Shown here piece after piece: positions 58,686 through 64,000 of a DNA stretch of 64,000 bases. Both the position numbers and the translations under genes were made by a program. This DNA is from Jaltomata sinuosa (Eukaryota; Streptophyta; Magnoliopsida; Solanales; Solanaceae), in assembly GCA_003996215.1 (NCBI GenBank), contig QJPP01001807.1, positions 222,501 to 286,500 of the forward strand. The letters run 5' to 3'. Within the stretch, counting starts at the first letter, position 1. Every line of letters starts with the position of its first letter. The notes under the pieces are model-generated. The model did no database searches and was not told where the DNA came from. It saw only the letters and a list, made by a program, of their open reading frames with translations.

Positions 58686-60378
58686 ACACCCTCAACTTAA
58701 AACGTTCGCATGTCCTCAAGCAACATGACACGAAAATAATAAGATGACTCAACTAAGAAAACAAACTCGTGTTTCTAGCAACTCATGGTCATTCAAAAAC
58801 TTATTTTAAATCAAGATCCCTCATAGCACACAAATGTATGAAACGTTAACTTGCAAGGATCCAAGCATGTCATTCCGATATGATAGAACTTTCTACATAC
58901 ACATGCGCAGCTATCCTAACAGTCGATGGACAATACAGAACTCTTGGTGCCCTCACCGCAAAGAAGTCCCACACACAACATTTAGGACTAGGTAAGACGC
59001 TCACACTCGCAAATGATTTCAAACAATGCACATGCGATACCATAGGATTGCCCTTAATATTCTATTTTAGTTTTTCAGAAAGCCGCTCAGGATCACTACA
59101 GGACTTGTTTTGGCTTGTAATGAGGCTTCGGGTGCAGGTAGGATACATTTAGGGGTTAGTGACTAGGCCCTCCTTGGAACCATCGGCATCTTATTTCCAC
59201 TTACACTTACTTTCGTCCATCCTTATTCACCTTTTGATTTCCTTCTTTCTGGCCACAGGTGCGGCCCCTTTATTTTGACAATTCTTTTTATTTCTTTTTC
59301 GTTCTTTTTCATCTCTTTTTTTTTCTTTCTTTTCTTAGATACACACCCAAAATTTTCATTCTATTCACAACCAATCTTATTCATATCCTATTTTTCTTCT
59401 CATTTACCTCTATAGTAGCCACCCTCAACTTAGGCTGATTGCCTGAGTTGAGGTGCACGATGTCCAAGGAAGGACCAGGGCCAAAATAGTGATTCAAAGT
59501 TAAACAGGAACGGTGACAGGTTATTGAAAGAACATGGTCAATTATGGCTCAAACAGGGATCAAAGGGATTATGCGTTTGGATGGTCTTATAGGCTAAGTG
59601 GACTGCACACAAAAAGGGCCTGTGATCCTTTCCTAAACAACCAACTTCAAACTTAACAAAATAGACCGGGCAAGTTCTAGATGCATGCACATAGTAAGAA
59701 TTTATAACAATACGCTCACACACACTTGCACCAAGAAACTATACCATTACCAACTATCAAGACAACAACTCGGCTTAAGCATCCTTATTCCAATCATAAC
59801 CACACAATGACATCCAAGGATCCAGACAGTCAGTCGTTTCAAATATAAGTACAAAACCAGAAAATTTTCAGAGGGGGCTTCTTTTAGTCAAGAAAAACGC
59901 CATGATGCTTGCTATAGACACTAGAAAATAACTAAAATTTAAATGACAACCTAACATGCCGGTTCTACTAGATAGCACACCGGAGGGAAAAGAACTCGGC
60001 AACAAAAACCCTCGGTGGTGATTCACAGGTTTCCCAACACCCTCAACTTAGACTCATGCATTGTCCCCAATGCATACATGTGAAAACTAAAACTGTGAGA
60101 ATAAGGAATACCTGTGAAGTCCATAGGAATCAGATTCTGACATGATGTTGGAGACCGCCAGGGTCTCCAAAGCAGGCGAATTCGATGGAGTGTGTGCACG
60201 CGACAACCTCATGTTGCGTTCCAGCTTCCTCTTTTATTGGCTCCATAGCTAGTCGCGACAACTTCTTCGCTCTTTCTTTGCAGATTCTCTTGCGGTGTTT
60301 TCATTTTCTTGATCTATTTTCACCGCTTTCCTTTACCTGCTTCTCCTCTTGCGATCGCGACCTTACTCTCATAACAAC
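58686..60378 (-). other. F 3' internal non-coding region
   Basis: From the end of protease to the 3' LTR. No RT or integrase motif. It has an 80-bp run (59275-59340) that is nearly all pyrimidine on the plus strand, and three copies of ACCCTCAACTTA (58688, about 59422, about 60041), each a PPT-like TAAGTTGAGGGT on the element strand. The copy at 58688 abuts the LTR and is the likely functional PPT. Confidence 0.65.
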
Positions 60379-61017
60379 TCAGGTTTCAACACAACCCTTT
60401 TCCTCAAGATACACATCTGCAGGGACTTCCTCAATAACATTGACGACCGCGACCACCCTCATGTCACTTGGTTGCTTCATCAATTTGGACACATCAAACT
60501 TGACCACTTCGTTGTTTAATCTGAAGGTCAGTTTATTTCTTTCTATGTCAACCAATACTCTTGCCGTAGCTAACAATGGTCGTCCCAATATTATGGGAAC
60601 TTCAAAATCCACTTCGCAATCCAAGATCACAAAGTCAACGGGGAATATAAGCTTACCAACCTTGACTAGCACATCGGACAATATTCCCACCGGTCGCTTT
60701 ACCGAACGGTCAGCCATCAACACTCTCATGGACGTTGGTTTAGGTGCTCCCAAGCCCAATTGCTTGTAGACTGCTAGCGGCATCAAGTTGATGCTAGCAC
60801 CAAGATCACATAAGGCTTTCCCGAAGTTGAGCTTCCCAATGGTGCAGGGAACAGTAAACGCGCCTGGGTCTTCCTTCTTTTTGACTAACGACCTTGAGGA
60901 AATAGCGCCGTAGTGGTGGAGGTTATCTTTTGGTTCAAAACTTACCGACCTCTTCTTTGTAATCAAGTCCTTCATGAACTTGGCATATCCGGGCATTTGT
61001 TCAAGCGCTTCCACCAA
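60379..61017 (-). CDS. F aspartic protease region, open
   Basis: 212 codons are open on the reverse strand. ALCDLGASINLMPLAVYKQ carries the DLGAS catalytic loop typical of Athila/Tat proteases, and FEVPIILGRPLLATARVLVD is the conserved ILGRPFL region. The preceding MVEALEQMPGYAKFMKDLI is the gag-protease linker seen in this lineage. In the ancestral polyprotein it would be continuous with gag; here a stop (TAA just upstream) and a frameshift separate them, so the Met at 61017 is simply the first in the open stretch. It may still fold as a protease but lies in an element without RT. No RT follows. Confidence 0.85.
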   Translation of the reverse strand: MVEALEQMPGYAKFMKDLITKKRSVSFEPKDNLHHYGAISSRSLVKKKEDPGAFTVPCTIGKLNFGKALCDLGASINLMPLAVYKQLGLGAPKPTSMRVLMADRSVKRPVGILSDVLVKVGKLIFPVDFVILDCEVDFEVPIILGRPLLATARVLVDIERNKLTFRLNNEVVKFDVSKLMKQPSDMRVVAVVNVIEEVPADVYLEEKGCVET

Positions 61018-62711
61018 TGGGATGTTTATTTATATCTGCTTGAGCATGGTCAGGAAATTCAGGAACTTACCATCTTCCGTTTTCTTCTTCAGGCGTTGTG
61101 GGAAGGGAGGCGGTGGCCGAGGCATCATAGTTGGAGGCTTTTCAGCTTCCTTGCTTTTCTCCGCGGGCTTTTGAGTAGCCTCTTCAACCTCCTTGTCGTT
61201 GCGTCATCACCCTCAACTTGAGTCTGAATTACCGGATGTGATTCCGGTAATATTTTGCCGCTTCTTGTAGTGATCGCCATACAACTCGCGTCGTTCCTCG
61301 GGTTTTGAATCGTGTCACTCGGCAAGGTACCTGTCTTTCTTTGGTTTAGAGATGCCAAGATTAAGCCCACTTGCTGCTCCAATTGCTTAATCGAAGTGGA
61401 ATGCGCCTCCACTATTTGACTCATGGCCGATAACTCAGTCCTTATCTCCTTCACCCCAGAGTCAGTCGATTCTACCTTCAGCAGCATCTTCGCCATCATG
61501 TTTTCTAGCTTAGAAGTCCTTGCCTCGTTGCTAGCTTTATCCCGATTACCAGGTGGTACATACAACCCACCTCTATCAGTGTTATTCCTCCAGTTTCCTT
61601 GCTCGCGATCTCTGTAACCAGCTTTCTCATAGTAGTTGTCCTTCTGATAGGTCCGACCTTGGTTTCCTTGGCCATTGGCCTGGAAACCCCCCAAGTAATT
61701 TGCCTCCTCATCAGTTTCCAACTCTGCTGCTCTACCTTGGGAACCCACAGCTTTTACCTTCTCCATACCTCCTGAAAACAAGTGCTTTGTCAGTAGGTCC
61801 AACTGCGTTTTCAGATGCGCCATGTCTTGGTCGCGCTCCTCCTCTTTTCTGCGCTGCTCAGCTGACATACCAACTGCATAAGTGCTAGCTGCTACCTCTG
61901 TATCCCGTGTATGCCAGGCCCTGTTGGTTTTGGTGAGCCTGTCCAAAGTAGTTGTGGCCTCAACAAAAGTGAGACCCATGAATGCACCACCTGCTGCGTT
62001 GTCCAACGTCGGCTTGGTAGCCGAATTCAGTGCCCTGTAGAACGTCTGCATCAAAAAGTTGTCGGTCAACTGATGGTTCGGGCATTGTGTCAGCTTCTTC
62101 TTGAACCGCAACCAAGTCTCATGTAACGCTTCGTGAGGTTGCTGTCTGAAATTGCTAATTTCATCCCTCAACTGTATCATCCTAGAGGGAGGAAAGAACC
62201 TTTCTAGGAAAGCTCCTTTCAACTCTCCCCAAGTTGTGATAGAGTCGGGGGTCAGCTCTGTCAACCACAATGCTGCCTCATCAGACAGAGACAACGGAAA
62301 CAACCTGAGCCTGATTGCTGTCTGACTCACTCCAGGCAACTCGAATGACTTGCAGATGCCCACGAAATTCATCAGGTGCTGGTTTGGATCATCACCAGCG
62401 GCACCACGGAACACTCCTCTCAAGTTCAACAGCTGGATCATCGTGCTAGTGATGTTGAACTTGGCTCCGGGCGCTAGCGGTGAAAGAGCAATGGCGCCCG
62501 TAGCGCCAACTCCATCCAAGTCGATATCCTCATCATTCAGCATAACATCGTCCTGCAGACCACCAACATTCAGATTTTGTTGGGCCTGCAGTTCTACAGC
62601 GAGCCTTGCTGCCTCTTGTTGTGCGGCCATATTCCGCCTTAATGTTCTAGCAAGCTCGGGGTCGTAAGGTAATGTTGATTCACCCGAGCGCCGGGTACTT
62701 GGCATGCACAA
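61018..62711 (-). CDS. F gag, nearly intact (528 codons)
   Basis: MCMPSTRRSGESTLPYDPEL starts at 62711, about 100 bp after the PBS, and is open to 61125. Capsid-like domain at residues 110-260: LLNLRGVFRGAAGDDPNQHL, LFPLSLSDEAALWLTELTPD, WGELKGAFLERFFPPSRM. A Gly/Asn/Arg-rich region and a coiled-coil-like segment (SQIVEAHSTSIKQLEQQVGL) follow. MAITTRSGKILPE is a conserved Athila/Tat gag motif. I see no CCHC knuckle. Homology continues past 61125 in another frame (MMPRPPPPFPQRLKKK, LNFLTMLKQI), showing a frameshift near the end. Forms particles; as the best preserved gene in the window it might still be expressed. Confidence 0.9.
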
Positions 62712-62811
62712 CTCTGTACCCTGTCAAAAACAAAAACAACAAATAAACGTAAAAGCAGGAAATATGACTAAGAGTCAAATAAACACACAAGACTTAATAA
62801 ACAACCGTATT

Positions 62812-62830
62812 CCCTGGTAACGGCGCCACT
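62812..62830 (-). other. F primer binding site (tRNA-Asp type)
   Basis: Reverse strand TGGCGCCGTTACCAGGGAA, three bases from the LTR. It matches the tRNA-Asp complement used by Athila/Tat elements apart from one or two bases. Confidence 0.8.
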
Positions 62831-62833
62831 TTT

Positions 62834-63336
62834 TGATAACGCCCAAACTACACCTCAAATTAACGAAGCGTAAGCGGTCGTAGTCAAATATAGAACCCAA
62901 CAAAGGTTGGGGTCGATCCCACAGGGAATATGGTGAAAGTTAAGTCTTTAGTGAATTAGATGACTAATGGTCAATCGTTTCCGGTAAATAAAGGGGGGGG
63001 GTTTGTGATCAAACGTGAAAAAAGACAACAATAATGTAAGAGTGATAATCAATATGAGAGCGAACTAGGGAAGTGTTCACCATGGCGTTGTAACAATCGA
63101 TTCTAGGTGTAACAGGGTTCTTTCTATATGCGTGTCACGATGTGATTGAATTAATGGTATCATCTAAACGTTTCTCAACCAAATAGACGAATTTACTTTT
63201 CAATTCTCTCAAACTTGAAAAGGTATGCTTTTATATTTCAATCCTAAACATCAAGTAGATTAATCTAGTTACAGCATTAATTATAAGACAAGAGTTGGTA
63301 GTCTCGAATCCTCGTCATTAATCAAGTTTCCCGATT
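62834..63336 (-). repeat. F 5' LTR, truncated
   Basis: Plus strand starts TGATAACGCCC and matches 57371-57875, then stops at CAAGTTTCCCGATTTTGAA, where a CCACGA-type LTR begins. Its U3 and TATA box are therefore missing. Confidence 0.88.
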
Positions 63337-64000
63337 TTGAACTACCAGGGATCACGAGTCAAGTACACGAGCTGTGGAAAGTTCCACGAGTCATGGAAAG
63401 GACTCGTGATTCCAGGCCTGTAGACCACCCTCAGGTCTGAGAACCACGGGTTTGACTCATGGTTCGTGGAAGCTTCCATGGGCTATGGAACCAACCTGTG
63501 GAACTCAGACAACGAGTAGTTTATTTTCTAGGAACCACGAGTTGGTCCTACGGCTCGTGGAAGTTTCCACGAGTCATCCTATAAAACCGTAAGACCTGAT
63601 CCACAGCCTAAAACTTTGGCTTAAGAACCACGACTCAAGTCCACGAGCCATGGTTATTTCTTTTGTTCATGGAAAGGACCCGTAGAACCTAAAGCCGAGT
63701 TTTAAAATAGTTTTTTCTTAATTATGTACCAGGGGTATTTTAGTCATTACCCACCCTTTTAACTCCTAAATGATGTCGTTTTGACTATTTCTAGAAGGGT
63801 TTTCACCCTCATTAGCCTAAGTCCCTCCCCATTAGCTCATTCATGTCCCAAAAAGGAAAAGAACTCTCTCAAGCTAAAGGTCTCAAGCTCCAAGTCCAAG
63901 TCTTCTAATCTTTTCAATTTCAAGTGGGTTAACTCCAATCAAGGTATGTGGGTATTCAACAATGGGTTCTTTTTACCCTTGTGCCCAAAACCCCAAATTT
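63337..64000 (+). repeat. E-like LTR fragment G (runs off the window)
   Basis: Homologous to E LTR from the palindrome cluster (TTCCACGAGTCATGG-like words, 63350-63680) through TTTTAGTCATTACCCACCC to the AAG|GTATGTGGG donor-like site at 63944 and beyond. Its first bases are absent at the join with F. It continues past the right edge, so a further element probably follows. Confidence 0.88.

Larger units (their letters stand above)
57371..63336 (-). mobile_element. Athila/Tat-like element F with gag and protease only
   Basis: Reverse-strand Ty3/gypsy element: 5' LTR at right (62834-63336, truncated), tRNA-Asp-type PBS, gag, protease, then 1.7 kb non-coding and the 3' LTR at left (57371-58685). 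RT, RNase H and integrase are absent, so it is non-autonomous, of TR-GAG type but with a protease. The ~500 bp shared by the LTRs differ at only about 13 places by my count, making F the youngest insertion here. It cut into C3; the other flank is lost at the junction with G. Confidence 0.9.

Noticed and set aside
60185..60769. 194-codon plus-strand open stretch
   Set aside because: It is the antisense shadow of the F protease, which has clear motifs on the reverse strand.

Overview
This window is plant nuclear DNA, probably from a Solanaceae species. The evidence is a decayed plastid insertion with rpoC1/rpoC2 sequence, pervasive Ty3/gypsy chromovirus-type retrotransposons primed by initiator tRNA-Met, an Athila/Tat-like element primed by tRNA-Asp, a Ty1/copia relic and a CACTA-like terminus. 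I see no intact host gene, RNA gene or CRISPR array. Every recognisable coding sequence is an organellar pseudogene or a retroelement gene, and almost all are broken by stops, frameshifts or deletions. The family assignment of the host is inference.

Layout. 1-2433 is plastid-derived (rpoC1 tail, then the 5' half of rpoC2, ending in a 0.15 kb inverted piece). 2434-3324 is possibly also organellar but not identified. 3325-13233 is element A1: 3.4 kb LTRs (the left one lacks its first ~1.07 kb), a gag remnant with three zinc knuckles and no pol. 13234-16071 is AT-rich, with a reverse-strand copia relic and a CACTA-like end. 16072-30460 is element A3 (LTR, gag, protease, RT), split by chromovirus B (21661-29859). 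30461-31230 is an antisense integrase/LTR scrap. 31231-57370 is a tandem dimer of the pol-less family C (LTR-internal-LTR-internal-LTR). Into the dimer are nested the near-empty element D (33323-38052, whose internal region is only 240 bp) and the full-length chromovirus E (42154-51451). 57371-63336 is a reverse-strand Athila/Tat-like element F with only gag and protease. 63337-64000 is part of another E-like LTR.

How it fits together. B and E have gag, protease, RT, RNase H, integrase and a C-terminal chromodomain. C and D lack these but share with B and E the PBS, ~130 bp of post-PBS leader, the pre-PPT segment and an LTR hairpin module, so they look like parasites mobilised in trans. Four patterns recur across families and deserve attention: (1) clusters of CpG-containing palindromes in the U3 part of the LTRs, with a different palindrome word in each family; (2) a splice-donor-like GTATGTGGG or GTAAG inside the LTR, paired with a CAG acceptor immediately before the gag ATG, predicting a leader intron that would remove the PBS; (3) a double hairpin in the 3' part of the LTRs with compensatory changes; (4) a CATTCG-AGGA-CGAATG hairpin just before the PPT.
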